64,000 nt of DNA from Actinobacillus porcitonsillarum (GTDB taxonomy: Bacteria > Pseudomonadota > Gammaproteobacteria > Enterobacterales > Pasteurellaceae): positions 1,127,001 to 1,191,000 of the forward strand of contig NZ_CP029206.1 of assembly GCF_003101015.1 (NCBI RefSeq), written 5' to 3'. A model generated the notes under the pieces. It saw only the letters and a program-made list of their open reading frames with translations. It made no database searches and was not told the origin of the DNA. Position 1 is the first letter of the stretch. Each line of letters opens with the position of its first letter. The position numbers and the translations under genes were made by a program. Below are positions 1 through 7,662 of this stretch, piece by piece.

Positions 1-391
1 GCGAATTGAAACCACACGAGAAATTACCGTCTTTGTGAGATCAGGTGTAACGTTCGGGGGGAGTTTGATGACGGTGTTAAACGCTTATCAAGAGTTAGAG
101 GCTCAAGGGATAATTTATTCGGTGCAAAAGAGCGGTTATTTTGTTGCACCTTTTTACCTATCTTCTCGTCCGAACGCCAACAGTGAAATTAGGTTGAACA
201 AACAAATCGAAATTAATTCGTTGGTGTTTCGTTATCTGAAATCCATTCAAGTTATGGATATTGTGCCTTTGGGGTCGCCTTTTCCAAGCTACGATTATCT
301 TAATCCGCCCAAATTGCTACAAATTCTAAGTTAGCTTAGCCGTGATAGAACGCAAATTGGGCCACCGCCTATGTTGTCGGGCAATGCGTAA
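1..391 (+). pseudogene. Remnant of a MocR/GntR-type transcriptional regulator
   Basis: The frame from about position 35 reads like the end of a GntR winged-helix domain: the stretch TVLNAYQELEAQG is the recognition-helix region usual in MocR-type regulators, followed by GIIYSVQKSGYFVAP. The frame stops at TAG 332-334, but the same frame continues in plausible protein (LSRDRTQIGPPPMLSGNA) to TAA 389-391. The large aminotransferase-like domain that MocR proteins carry is absent, and DNA at the window edge is missing. I read it as a broken, truncated regulator gene. The target of the intact regulator cannot be told. The family call rests on the helix motif only. Confidence 0.6.
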
Positions 392-410
392 TTATTCAAC
401 CACTCCCATT

Positions 411-450
411 CCAATCGCTGTTACATAACAAGCGATTTTACATTCCTTAC
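411..450. repeat. Imperfect direct repeat, left copy
   Basis: About 40 bp recurs at 904-943. Both copies share CCAATCGCTG, then ATAACAAGCGATTTTACATT. On the minus strand both would encode a fragment like ECKIACY..AIG, part of an iron-sulfur cluster motif. The copies flank about 450 bp of very AT-rich DNA holding a broken small gene. This could be a duplication made when that DNA arrived, or two decayed copies of one gene. Confidence 0.6.
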
Positions 451-556
451 CCATTTTAAATTCAAACCGCTCCGATCACTGTATCTAATCTTGATTTTTA
501 TTTTGTTGAGAATTATTATCGTTTATTAGGTCTTAAAGAAAGGAGATAGTTAATTG

Positions 557-845
557 ATGAAAAAGAATGTAATTATAATATCAGGCATTGTATATAGCCT
601 TACTCAATATATTTTTGTAAATATATAATCGTATGATTTATGCTAATACAAAATTGCGGTTCATCTGAGTAAAATAGGAGAGTGTATGATATGTTATCGG
701 CACTATTATTGGAATAATTATATACTATATATTTAATTATGTTACGGGGTATGAATTAAAAGGAGTTATAGGGTTTGTTATTTTTGTGAGTTTAACAACT
801 TTAGGTTGTGTTTATTTTCCAAAATTGATAAAAAAGATGGAATAG
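557..845 (+). pseudogene. Broken small membrane-protein gene(s)
   Basis: At 557 an ATG preceded by AAAGGAG opens a 23-residue hydrophobic peptide (MKKNVIIISGIVYSLTQYIF...) ending at 628. At 686 an ATG preceded by AGGAG opens a frame that stops quickly. The frame 693-845 instead encodes two likely membrane segments (IGTIIGIIIYYIF and GVIGFVIFVSLTTLG) ending PKLIKKME, but has no start codon of its own. A one-base frameshift near 690 would join start and body. I do not recognise the family. The extreme AT content and position between direct repeats suggest decayed accessory DNA. Confidence 0.35.
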
Positions 846-887
846 AGACATTATTGTCAATTAGCAAATTGATATATTTTAAAAAAA

Positions 888-1109
888 TCACTCCATTCGT
901 AACCCAATCGCTGACATATAACAAGCGATTTTACATTCCCTACAACCGTTACATTTTTCAGTATCAATATCTAATTGCGCGGAAATCGCATTTGGAGCAG
1001 GTTTGTTGGCTGGTGTGCTTTTTTGAACGCTATGAGCTGTAATGTTTGGGCGCAGGCGGATGTTTGCTTTAAAAGTAAACAATGAAAAATAACAAAGTGT
1101 TTTCCTCAA
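888..1109 (-). pseudogene. Fragment of a [4Fe-4S] ferredoxin-like protein
   Basis: The minus strand encodes IDTEKCNGCRECKIACYMSAIG, which has the CxxCxxCxxxC spacing of a [4Fe-4S] cluster. The usual proline after the fourth cysteine is replaced by tyrosine, the frame ends soon after the motif, and the upstream part looks like no known protein. A second, more decayed version lies at 411-450. I take it as a remnant of an electron-transfer protein rather than a working gene. The rest of the 850-1150 stretch shows nothing else. Confidence 0.35.
904..943. repeat. Imperfect direct repeat, right copy
   Basis: Partner of 411-450, lying inside the ferredoxin-like fragment. This copy keeps the coding frame better than the left one. 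Confidence 0.6.
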
Positions 1110-1159
1110 AATTCAAGTAAAATAGCTTATCTATTGAAATTTATTAAGAAGGAAGCGGA

Positions 1160-2068
1160 ATGTGGTTTAAGAACGTTATGATCTACCGTTTAACGAGCGA
1201 GCTTGCGTTAAATGAGAGTGAATTAGAAGCACAATTACAACAAACAAAATTTACCCCTTGCCAGCAGAGCGATATGCAAAAATTTGGCTGGTCTCAACCG
1301 CTTGCAGGCTCTGATCTGCATTATTTTTCTCAAGGTAAACAGTTTTTATTCGTTTCTCATAAAGAAGAAAAGTTGTTACCGGCAAATGTGGTTAAGCAAG
1401 AAACAGAAGCAAGAATTAAAGAGTTAGAAGCGAAAGAAGCTCGTCAATTGAAAAAAACGGAAAAGCAGGCAGTAAAAGATCAGGTTGTTTCTGTTTTATT
1501 GCCTCGAGCATTCAGCAAACATCAATTTACGGCAATGTGGTTAGATTTAGAAAATCAGCTGGTTTATGTCGATGCCGCTTCAGCAAAACGGGCGGAAGAT
1601 ACGTTGGCATTACTGCGTAAAACATTAGGTTCATTGCCGGTTGTCCCTCTTTCATTTATTTTGCCACCGGCAGAAGTGATGACCAACTGGATCGCCAAAG
1701 GGCATACACCGGCATGGGTAACGTTATTAGAAGAGGCGGAACTCAAATCATTTGAAACAGAAAGCGTGATCCGTTGCAAACGCCAAGATTTAGAAAGTGA
1801 AGAAATCACCCCACATTTACAAGCGGGTAAATTTATTACCAAACTTGCAATTGATTGGGAAAATCACTTCTCTTGTGTGTTAAACGAAGACGGCACATTA
1901 AGCCGAGTGAAATTTGCCGATGAAATTCGAGAAAAAAATGATGATATTCTCAAAGAAGATATTGCCCAACGCTTCGATGCGGATTTCTTGCTGATGACAG
2001 AAGAATTAAAACTGTTTACACAAAAAATCAGCGAAGAATTTGGGGGCATTAAAGAGGGAATGGCTTAA
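1160..2068 (+). CDS. rdgC: Recombination-associated protein RdgC
   Basis: A 302-residue protein matching RdgC over its full expected length, with the typical opening MWFKNVMIYRLTSE and the conserved internal stretch LPRAFSKHQFTAMWLD near residues 115-130. RdgC is a cytoplasmic ring-forming DNA-binding protein that coats double-stranded DNA and limits RecA-driven recombination. The ATG at 1160 follows the purine-rich AAGAAGGAAGCGGA. The gene stands alone: decayed DNA lies upstream and a strong terminator at 2125-2154 follows. Nothing odd is seen. The family call is confident; the role in this organism is taken from the E. coli homologue. Confidence 0.92.
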   Translation: MWFKNVMIYRLTSELALNESELEAQLQQTKFTPCQQSDMQKFGWSQPLAGSDLHYFSQGKQFLFVSHKEEKLLPANVVKQETEARIKELEAKEARQLKKTEKQAVKDQVVSVLLPRAFSKHQFTAMWLDLENQLVYVDAASAKRAEDTLALLRKTLGSLPVVPLSFILPPAEVMTNWIAKGHTPAWVTLLEEAELKSFETESVIRCKRQDLESEEITPHLQAGKFITKLAIDWENHFSCVLNEDGTLSRVKFADEIREKNDDILKEDIAQRFDADFLLMTEELKLFTQKISEEFGGIKEGMA

Positions 2069-2124
2069 CGAAGTTTGTGCTATAAATAAAAAATCCCGAT
2101 GTTATGCAATAGTTGCATTATAGG

Positions 2125-2154
2125 ATGGACGCCACACCGGCGTCCATTTTTTTT
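2125..2154 (+). terminator. Terminator after rdgC
   Basis: Perfect 9-bp stem ATGGACGCC / GGCGTCCAT with loop ACACC, followed by eight T. Confidence 0.85.
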
Positions 2155-2227
2155 GGATAAGAGATATTCATTGTAATAATTACTTCTTACATGCTCTTTT
2201 CATTCTTTTGACTAATAAATAATCTAG

Positions 2228-2245
2228 TGTAAACAAATGTTTACG
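2228..2245 (+). promoter_or_regulatory. TyrR box upstream of tyrP
   Basis: TGTAAA-N6-TTTACG matches the TyrR operator consensus TGTAAA-N6-TTTACA at all but the last base. It lies 97 bp before the start codon of the first tyrosine permease gene, the classical TyrR-regulated transporter, so tyrosine-responsive control is likely. Confidence 0.7.
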
Positions 2246-2341
2246 AAATGAAAAATATTTTACATTTTTAGCATATTTTTGTGGAAAAAACGCTTTTTTC
2301 TATTAAAATCGGGTTGTTCATTTTTATTGACAGGTGTTTAT

Positions 2342-3556
2342 ATGAAAAATAAAACATTAGGAAGCACCTTAATCGTTGCAGGAACAACGATTGGTGCGGG
2401 TATGCTTGCAATGCCACTGACTTCAGCTGGGATTGGTTTTGGTTTTACCGTGGCGTTATTAGTCGCTTTATGGTTATTGTTGTGCTTTAGTGCGTTATTG
2501 TTTGTGGAAGTTTACCAAACCGTAGAAAGTGATGCGGGGATTGGGACTTTAGCGGAAAAATATTACGGCACTTTTGGTCGTATTGTGTCGACCACCGTAT
2601 TGATCGTTTTCTTATATGCGATTTTGTCCGCTTATGTTTCGGGCGGTAGCTCAATTTTAGCTGGTGTGTTGCCAACTATTGTGGATGCAGAAACCACGAC
2701 CAAAATTGCCGGTGTGATTTTCACGGTGTTTTTTGGCTCCTTTATTGTTATCGGTACAACCAGCGTGGACGTGATCAATCGTATCTTGTTTACCACAAAA
2801 ATTTTGGCGTTTGTGTTGGTATTGTTTTTGCTGTTGCCAAAAGTCTCTATTGATAACTTATTGGAAATGCCGATTAACAATGCGTTATTGATTTCGGCAA
2901 GTCCTGTGTTTTTCACGGCATTTGGCTTCCACGGCTCAATTCCTAGTTTGAACAAATACTTAGAAGGCAATGTTAAAGCATTACGTATTTCTATTTTAAT
3001 CGGAACGTCTATTCCGCTTATCGCTTATATTTTATGGCAGTTGGCGACCCACGGCGTATTAAGTCAAACGGAATTTTTGAAAATCTTAGAACAAGATCCA
3101 ACCTTAAATGGTTTAGCCGAAGCGGTGCGTCAAATTACGGGTAGTACGATGATCAGTGTTGTGGTTAAAGTGTTCTCGGCATTAGCGTTAATTACCTCTT
3201 TCTTAGGCGTGGCATTGGGCTTATTTGAAGCCTTAGAAGATTTGCTCAAACGTGTGAAAATCAATGCAGGGCGTAAAACCTTAGGCTTATTAACCTTTAT
3301 TCCGCCAATGCTTTTTGCCTTCTTCTATCCAAAAGGTTTTATTACCGCATTAGGCTATGCAGGGCAAATGTTTGCATTCTATGCGATTGTGTTACCGATT
3401 GCGATGGTTTGGAAATTACGTAGCCAATCGCCTGATTTAGCTTATCGTGTGAAAGGCGGCAATGCTTCCTTGCTTATTGCTTTAGTAATCGGGGTATTTA
3501 TTGTGATTGTACCGTTCTTGATTGAACAAGGCTGGTTACCGCAGGTTGTGGGTTAA
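2342..3556 (+). CDS. tyrP: Tyrosine-specific permease TyrP, copy 1
   Basis: A 404-residue inner-membrane transporter of the aromatic amino acid permease family (TyrP/Mtr), with about eleven hydrophobic segments. The N-terminal TLIVAGTTIGAGMLAMPLTSAG is the diagnostic substrate-site helix. It imports tyrosine with protons. I chose ATG 2342 (MKNKTLGS), not the longer frame from 2279, because the extension is unlike the family and the paralogue at 3708 starts the same way. A TyrR box lies upstream. A second tyrP follows in the same direction, so this is a tandem duplication; the two proteins are clearly similar but well diverged. Substrate preference of each copy cannot be read from sequence. 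Confidence 0.88.
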   Translation: MKNKTLGSTLIVAGTTIGAGMLAMPLTSAGIGFGFTVALLVALWLLLCFSALLFVEVYQTVESDAGIGTLAEKYYGTFGRIVSTTVLIVFLYAILSAYVSGGSSILAGVLPTIVDAETTTKIAGVIFTVFFGSFIVIGTTSVDVINRILFTTKILAFVLVLFLLLPKVSIDNLLEMPINNALLISASPVFFTAFGFHGSIPSLNKYLEGNVKALRISILIGTSIPLIAYILWQLATHGVLSQTEFLKILEQDPTLNGLAEAVRQITGSTMISVVVKVFSALALITSFLGVALGLFEALEDLLKRVKINAGRKTLGLLTFIPPMLFAFFYPKGFITALGYAGQMFAFYAIVLPIAMVWKLRSQSPDLAYRVKGGNASLLIALVIGVFIVIVPFLIEQGWLPQVVG

Positions 3557-3626
3557 TGATTGCGGTTTCAAGCGGTGGAATTTGGGTAAAAATTTGCAAA
3601 AATTTAACCGCTTGCACAAAATAAAA

Positions 3627-3688
3627 TGTAGGGACACACTGCGTGTGTCCGTTGTCGATATGGCGGACACACGCAGTGTGTCCCTACA
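3627..3688. repeat. Double-hairpin repeat element 1
   Basis: A perfect 25-bp inverted repeat (3627-3651 and 3664-3688) whose ends are TGTAGGG and CCCTACA. Each arm is itself a hairpin with stem GGACACAC / GTGTGTCC. The element could terminate tyrP copy 1. It shares its outer frame and architecture, but not its stem word, with the elements at 15762-15832 and 60271-60340. Confidence 0.85.
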
Positions 3689-3707
3689 AATTTATATAGG
3701 AGAAAAA

Positions 3708-4922
3708 ATGAAGAATAAAATTTTAGGTAGTGCTTTAATGATTGCAGGTACTACCATTGGTGCCGGTATGCTTGCGATGCCGCTGACTTCAGCCGGTATG
3801 GGCTTTGGTATGACTTTGGTATTATTAGTGGGATTATGGCTATTACTCACTTACACAGGCTTACTCTTTATGGAAGTTTACCAAACCGCTAAACGACCTG
3901 ATGTCGGGGTTGCAAGCCTTGCAGAACAATACTTTGGGATGACAGGGCGTGTCTTAGCCACAGTAAGTTTGCTTATTTTGCTCTATGCGTTATTAGCCGC
4001 TTATATCACCGGCGGCGGTTCGTTAGTGTCAGGATTACTGCCTGAAGCAGAGGGGGATACTAACCTTAAAATCGGGATTTTATTATTTACCTTTATTTTA
4101 GGCGCATTTGTTGTTGTGGGCATTAAAGGTGTGGATGGTTTAACCCGTTTACTCTTTATCGGTAAAATTATTGCCTTTGTTTTTGTCTTACTGATGATGT
4201 TGCCAAAAGCAAAATTAGAAAATTTAACCGCCGTGCCATTAGATAATTTACTCGTGATTTCAGCCGTGCCGATTTTCTTTACATCATTTGGTTTCCACGT
4301 GATTATGGGCAGTATCAACAGCTATCTTGAAGCGGATATTCGTAAAATTCGTGTCGCGATTTTAATTGGTACCTTGATCCCACTTTCAGCCTATTTATTA
4401 TGGCAATTGGCAACCCACGGTGTATTAAGTCAAAATGAATTTGTTACCTTACTAAACCAAGATCCAACCTTAAACGGCTTAGTAAAAGCGACAAGCCAAA
4501 TTACAGGCAGTACAATCTTAGGAGAAATGGTGCGAATTTTCTCCGCACTTGCGTTAATTACCTCTTTCCTTGGCGTTGCGATGGGCATTTTTGAAGGGGT
4601 TAGCGATTTATTAAAACGTGTCAGATTACCGCACAACCGCTTTATGCTTACGCCATTAACCTTTATTCCGCCACTTGCCTTTGCTTTATTCTATCCAAAC
4701 GGCTTTATTGCAGCATTAGGTTACGCCGGTTTACTCTTTGCCTTCTATGGATTGATTTTACCGATAGGCTTAGCGTGGAGAACACGTCAGTTACATCCTA
4801 ACTTGCCTTATCGTGTCGCAGGTGGAAATATCGGTTTAGTGTTAGCCTTTATTATGGGGATCATCATTATTGTCATTCCATTCTTAATGCAAGCAGGGAT
4901 TTTACCGAGCGTTGCAGGTTAA
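3708..4922 (+). CDS. tyrP: Tyrosine-specific permease TyrP, copy 2
   Basis: A second 404-residue aromatic amino acid permease, equal in length to copy 1 and sharing its signature (MIAGTTIGAGMLAMPLTSAG) and many blocks such as LLWQLATHGVLSQ and ALITSFLGVA. ATG 3708 follows TATAGGAGAAAAA, a good ribosome-binding site. No TyrR box is visible in the 150 bp between the copies, which instead hold a double-hairpin element, so this copy may be read through from copy 1 or controlled separately. It ends at a clear terminator. It may import tyrosine or a related aromatic amino acid. Confidence 0.87.
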   Translation: MKNKILGSALMIAGTTIGAGMLAMPLTSAGMGFGMTLVLLVGLWLLLTYTGLLFMEVYQTAKRPDVGVASLAEQYFGMTGRVLATVSLLILLYALLAAYITGGGSLVSGLLPEAEGDTNLKIGILLFTFILGAFVVVGIKGVDGLTRLLFIGKIIAFVFVLLMMLPKAKLENLTAVPLDNLLVISAVPIFFTSFGFHVIMGSINSYLEADIRKIRVAILIGTLIPLSAYLLWQLATHGVLSQNEFVTLLNQDPTLNGLVKATSQITGSTILGEMVRIFSALALITSFLGVAMGIFEGVSDLLKRVRLPHNRFMLTPLTFIPPLAFALFYPNGFIAALGYAGLLFAFYGLILPIGLAWRTRQLHPNLPYRVAGGNIGLVLAFIMGIIIIVIPFLMQAGILPSVAG

Positions 4923-4935
4923 TTTTATTGAATAT

Positions 4936-4957
4936 GCCCCTTGCGAGGGGCTTTTTT
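4936..4957 (+). terminator. Terminator after tyrP copy 2
   Basis: Stem GCCCCT / AGGGGC, loop TGCG, then six T. It ends only 15 bp before the next start codon. Confidence 0.8.
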
Positions 4958-4971
4958 ATGAGGCAAACAAA

Positions 4972-5592
4972 ATGTTAAAAGAAGAGATTTTAGATCAATA
5001 CCAAGCATTGATTTTTGATATGGACGGCACCTTGATTGATACGATGTCAAGTCATGCACTTGCTTGGGAAAAAGCCGGAAAAGAACTCGGCTATGATGTA
5101 AAAGGCGATGTGATGTATCAATTAGGCGGTGCTACCTCCTTTACTATTGCAAAAGCAATTATGGAACAATATCAAGTGCCCGCGCATTATTTAGAGCAGT
5201 TTGTGCAAATAAAACGAGAAATCGCAACGCAAATGATTTTGGAAAATGCGACTTTGTTACCCGCTTTTGACATCGTGAAAAATCAATTTGGGAAAAAACC
5301 AATGGCATTAGGCACAGGCTCCCATCGAAAATTAGTTGAGTTACTGTTTAATCGCTTTCAATTAACGCCTTACTTTCAAGTCGTGGTAGATTCCGAAGAT
5401 GTGACAAAGCACAAGCCCGATCCGGAAACATTTTTACGCTGTGCAGAAAAATTGGGCGTGAAGCCAGAACATTGTTTAGTCTTTGAAGATGCTGATTTAG
5501 GTATACAAGCAGCATTAGCCGGTGGAATGGATGTGTTTGATGTCAGAACACAGAAGATTACGAAGGCTGGTATCATGGAGGATTTTAAATAG
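4972..5592 (+). CDS. HAD-family sugar-phosphate phosphatase, YqaB-like
   Basis: A 206-residue HAD-superfamily hydrolase. Motif I is FDMDGTLIDT (about residues 15-24) with the nucleophile and acid aspartates; motif II is the LGTGS stretch; the later KPDPETFL and VFEDADLGIQAA supply the lysine and the metal-binding acids. A small helical cap lies between motifs I and II. The sequence most resembles the beta-phosphoglucomutase-like YqaB group, which removes phosphate from fructose-1-phosphate and related sugars. ATG 4972 (MLKEEIL) fits the family start. The natural substrate is inferred. The gene is tail-to-tail with rnt and shares a bidirectional terminator with it. Confidence 0.8.
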   Translation: MLKEEILDQYQALIFDMDGTLIDTMSSHALAWEKAGKELGYDVKGDVMYQLGGATSFTIAKAIMEQYQVPAHYLEQFVQIKREIATQMILENATLLPAFDIVKNQFGKKPMALGTGSHRKLVELLFNRFQLTPYFQVVVDSEDVTKHKPDPETFLRCAEKLGVKPEHCLVFEDADLGIQAALAGGMDVFDVRTQKITKAGIMEDFK

Positions 5593-5594
5593 AT

Positions 5595-5622
5595 AAAAAT
5601 CCCAGAAATTTCTGGGATTTTT
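5595..5622. terminator. Bidirectional terminator between the HAD gene and rnt
   Basis: Near-perfect palindrome AAAAATCCCAGAAA / TTTCTGGGATTTTT, with A-tract and T-tract on opposite sides so it can act on both strands. Confidence 0.85.
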
Positions 5623-5623
5623 G

Positions 5624-6274
5624 TTAAGCATTTTGTGGTGGAACTATGGGATATCCACCGAGATCTTTTAGGCGATTGACCATAGTACAGAACAATTCTG
5701 TGGTTTTTTCTGTGTCATATAATGCAGAATGAGCTTGTTTACCATCAAAGGCGATATTTGCCATTTGGCAAGCCTTAACCAAAACCGTTTGACCATACAT
5801 AAAACCTGCAAGTGTCGCAGTATCAAACATGGCAAAAGGGTGAAAAGGATCTCGTTTTGCATTGATTCGTTTAGAGGCAGCTTGCAAGAAGCCTTGATCA
5901 AAAGCCGCATTATGTGCCACGATAACCGCACGTTGGCAGCCTTGGTCTTTCATGGCTTTACGCACCATTTTAAACATTTCAGGAATGGCAATATTTTCAG
6001 GGACAGCCCCACGTAGAGGGTTATCAATATCAATGCCGTTAAATTTGAGCGAGTCTTGGTTGATATTTGCCCCTTCAAATGGCTGAATATGATAGTGGCA
6101 TTTTTGATCGGGCACTAAATAGCCGTTTTCGTCCATTTTTACCGTAATGGCAGCAATTTCTAATAGCGCATCCGTTTGGGCATTTAAGCCTGCCGTTTCA
6201 ACATCAATAATAACCGGCAAATAACCACGAAAGCGGTTCTTTAATAAGTGATAATCGGGAGTTTGTTGTTCCAT
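5624..6274 (-). CDS. rnt: Ribonuclease T
   Basis: A DEDD-family 3'-5' exoribonuclease that trims the CCA end of tRNAs and matures 5S and other stable RNAs. The catalytic residues are visible: [10 protein letters not shown] (Asp and Glu), [11 protein letters not shown] (HNxxFD) and [10 protein letters not shown] (His and Asp). From ATG 6274 ([11 protein letters not shown]) the protein has 216 residues, the usual RNase T length. The frame is open a further 20 codons upstream, but that extension is unlike the family. The gene lies just downstream of gloA in the same direction and could be cotranscribed with it. Confidence 0.9.
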   Translation of the reverse strand: MEQQTPDYHLLKNRFRGYLPVIIDVETAGLNAQTDALLEIAAITVKMDENGYLVPDQKCHYHIQPFEGANINQDSLKFNGIDIDNPLRGAVPENIAIPEMFKMVRKAMKDQGCQRAVIVAHNAAFDQGFLQAASKRINAKRDPFHPFAMFDTATLAGFMYGQTVLVKACQMANIAFDGKQAHSALYDTEKTTELFCTMVNRLKDLGGYPIVPPQNA

Positions 6275-6347
6275 AAACAGAGATAAACTTCTATCGTCAA
6301 ATAAAAAGGCACGAGTCGTAACCCGTGCCGACAAAATCGCTTAAAGA

Positions 6348-6755
6348 TTAGTTACCTAAAGCGTCTTTTGCCTGTTTGTTTTCAATAAATTCAATTTTGT
6401 AACCATCCGGATCTTCCGCAAAAGCGATAACGGTTTTACCGCCTAATACCGGACCCGGTTCACGTGTAATTTTACCACCTGCAGCGCGGATAGCTTCTAC
6501 GGTGCTATAAATGTCATCAACACCAAGAGCAATATGACCATAAGCAGTGCCTAGTTCATAACTCTCTACACCCCAGTTATAAGTTAGTTCAATGACCGCA
6601 CCTTCGCTTTCATCGCTATACCCAACAAAAACGAGCGTATATTTATATTCTGGATTTTCACTTCGGCGAAGTTCTCTCATTCCTAAAACTTCTGTATAAA
6701 ATTTGACAGAACGTTCCAAATCGCCAACGCGTAGCATCGTATGTAAAATTCGCAT
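6348..6755 (-). CDS. gloA: Lactoylglutathione lyase (glyoxalase I)
   Basis: A 135-residue VOC-fold enzyme that converts the methylglyoxal-glutathione hemithioacetal to S-lactoylglutathione. The metal ligands of the bacterial Ni-type enzyme are all in place: His in [11 protein letters not shown], Glu in VIELTYNWG, His in [10 protein letters not shown] and Glu in YKIEFIEN. Length and start ([10 protein letters not shown]) match E. coli GloA, and TTAAGAGGATTTAGCA supplies a ribosome-binding site before ATG 6755. The gene is upstream of rnt on the same strand. Confidence 0.95.
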   Translation of the reverse strand: MRILHTMLRVGDLERSVKFYTEVLGMRELRRSENPEYKYTLVFVGYSDESEGAVIELTYNWGVESYELGTAYGHIALGVDDIYSTVEAIRAAGGKITREPGPVLGGKTVIAFAEDPDGYKIEFIENKQAKDALGN

Positions 6756-6837
6756 TGCTAAATCCTCTTAAAAGTTAAAAAAACGGAGATATTATGGCAT
6801 AATTCTACTTTAAAATCATTTTTCTATGCTGATTATT

Positions 6838-7659
6838 ATGTCCCATTCTCACGATTCTGAAAAAAAATATGAAATTTCAAGCCACGCCTTTTTACCTATG
6901 GGGGCAATGCTTTTTATCGAAATGGTGGTAAATCACTATTTTGCGCCTGCCAACATGATTTTTATTTCGCCTTATCTATTGGCTTTTTTTATTGCGGTAT
7001 TGATTAGTCTTTTTGTTTTTTGGAAAGGGCAAATTTGTCCGGGGCAAACTGGTCGCTTGACCTTTGTCTTTAAATTTTTCTTGTTATTTGCATTAGGCAA
7101 CTTAGCCTATTCGCTCGCTTTCACGCCTAAACATACACCTTTACTCATTGCGGGGATCTCCTCACTAATCTTAACTTTAGTCTATTGGTCGTTACCTGAT
7201 GAGGAAAAACTGTATAACACGATAATGTACTGCGGTTTTGCTATGGTTGCTGTGGGAGCTATTTTATATTTGCTTGTGTATTGGGTAGAAATCCCGTCTT
7301 TATTTAACTGGGTTAGAGCCAATAATTTTGCTCAGTTGTTACTTGGGATTTTATTAGCAGGCTGGTATATGATGTTGGCAAAAAGTCGCTTAGACGTTTT
7401 TTTCAAATTGCTTGTTCAACTGGCACTTTTGGTTTTAGTCTTGAATTATTTTTGGGTTGCATTTGTCTTATACCAACAGTTACAAATTATGCCTGAAATG
7501 AGCTTAATGCCTTATGTTCTGTATTTTGCATCGCAATTTGTGATTTTTGCTTGCCTCGCTTGGTTGTTGCTTGGCAAAGGCGAAAAACAGGTTAAAAACC
7601 CGTTAGGTTGGTCATTAGCGACTTTCTGTGCCATGCTTTATCCTTTAACCAATATCTAA
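6838..7659 (+). CDS. Polytopic membrane protein of unknown function
   Basis: About 273 residues from ATG 6838 (MSHSHDSEKKYEISSHAFLP). A short hydrophilic start is followed by roughly eight hydrophobic segments, for example LLAFFIAVLISLFVFW and LLVQLALLVLVLNYFW. I see no recognisable substrate-site motif. It ends three bases before the ydbH homologue starts, so it is probably cotranscribed with ydbH-ynbE, genes for lipid supply to the outer membrane. A link to the cell envelope is possible but is inference from position only. Confidence 0.6.
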   Translation: MSHSHDSEKKYEISSHAFLPMGAMLFIEMVVNHYFAPANMIFISPYLLAFFIAVLISLFVFWKGQICPGQTGRLTFVFKFFLLFALGNLAYSLAFTPKHTPLLIAGISSLILTLVYWSLPDEEKLYNTIMYCGFAMVAVGAILYLLVYWVEIPSLFNWVRANNFAQLLLGILLAGWYMMLAKSRLDVFFKLLVQLALLVLVLNYFWVAFVLYQQLQIMPEMSLMPYVLYFASQFVIFACLAWLLLGKGEKQVKNPLGWSLATFCAMLYPLTNI

Positions 7660-7662
7660 TTT

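Noticed and set aside
888..1109. Functional small ferredoxin
   Set aside because: Only one cluster motif, proline missing, frame ends straight after it, and a decayed second copy is nearby.
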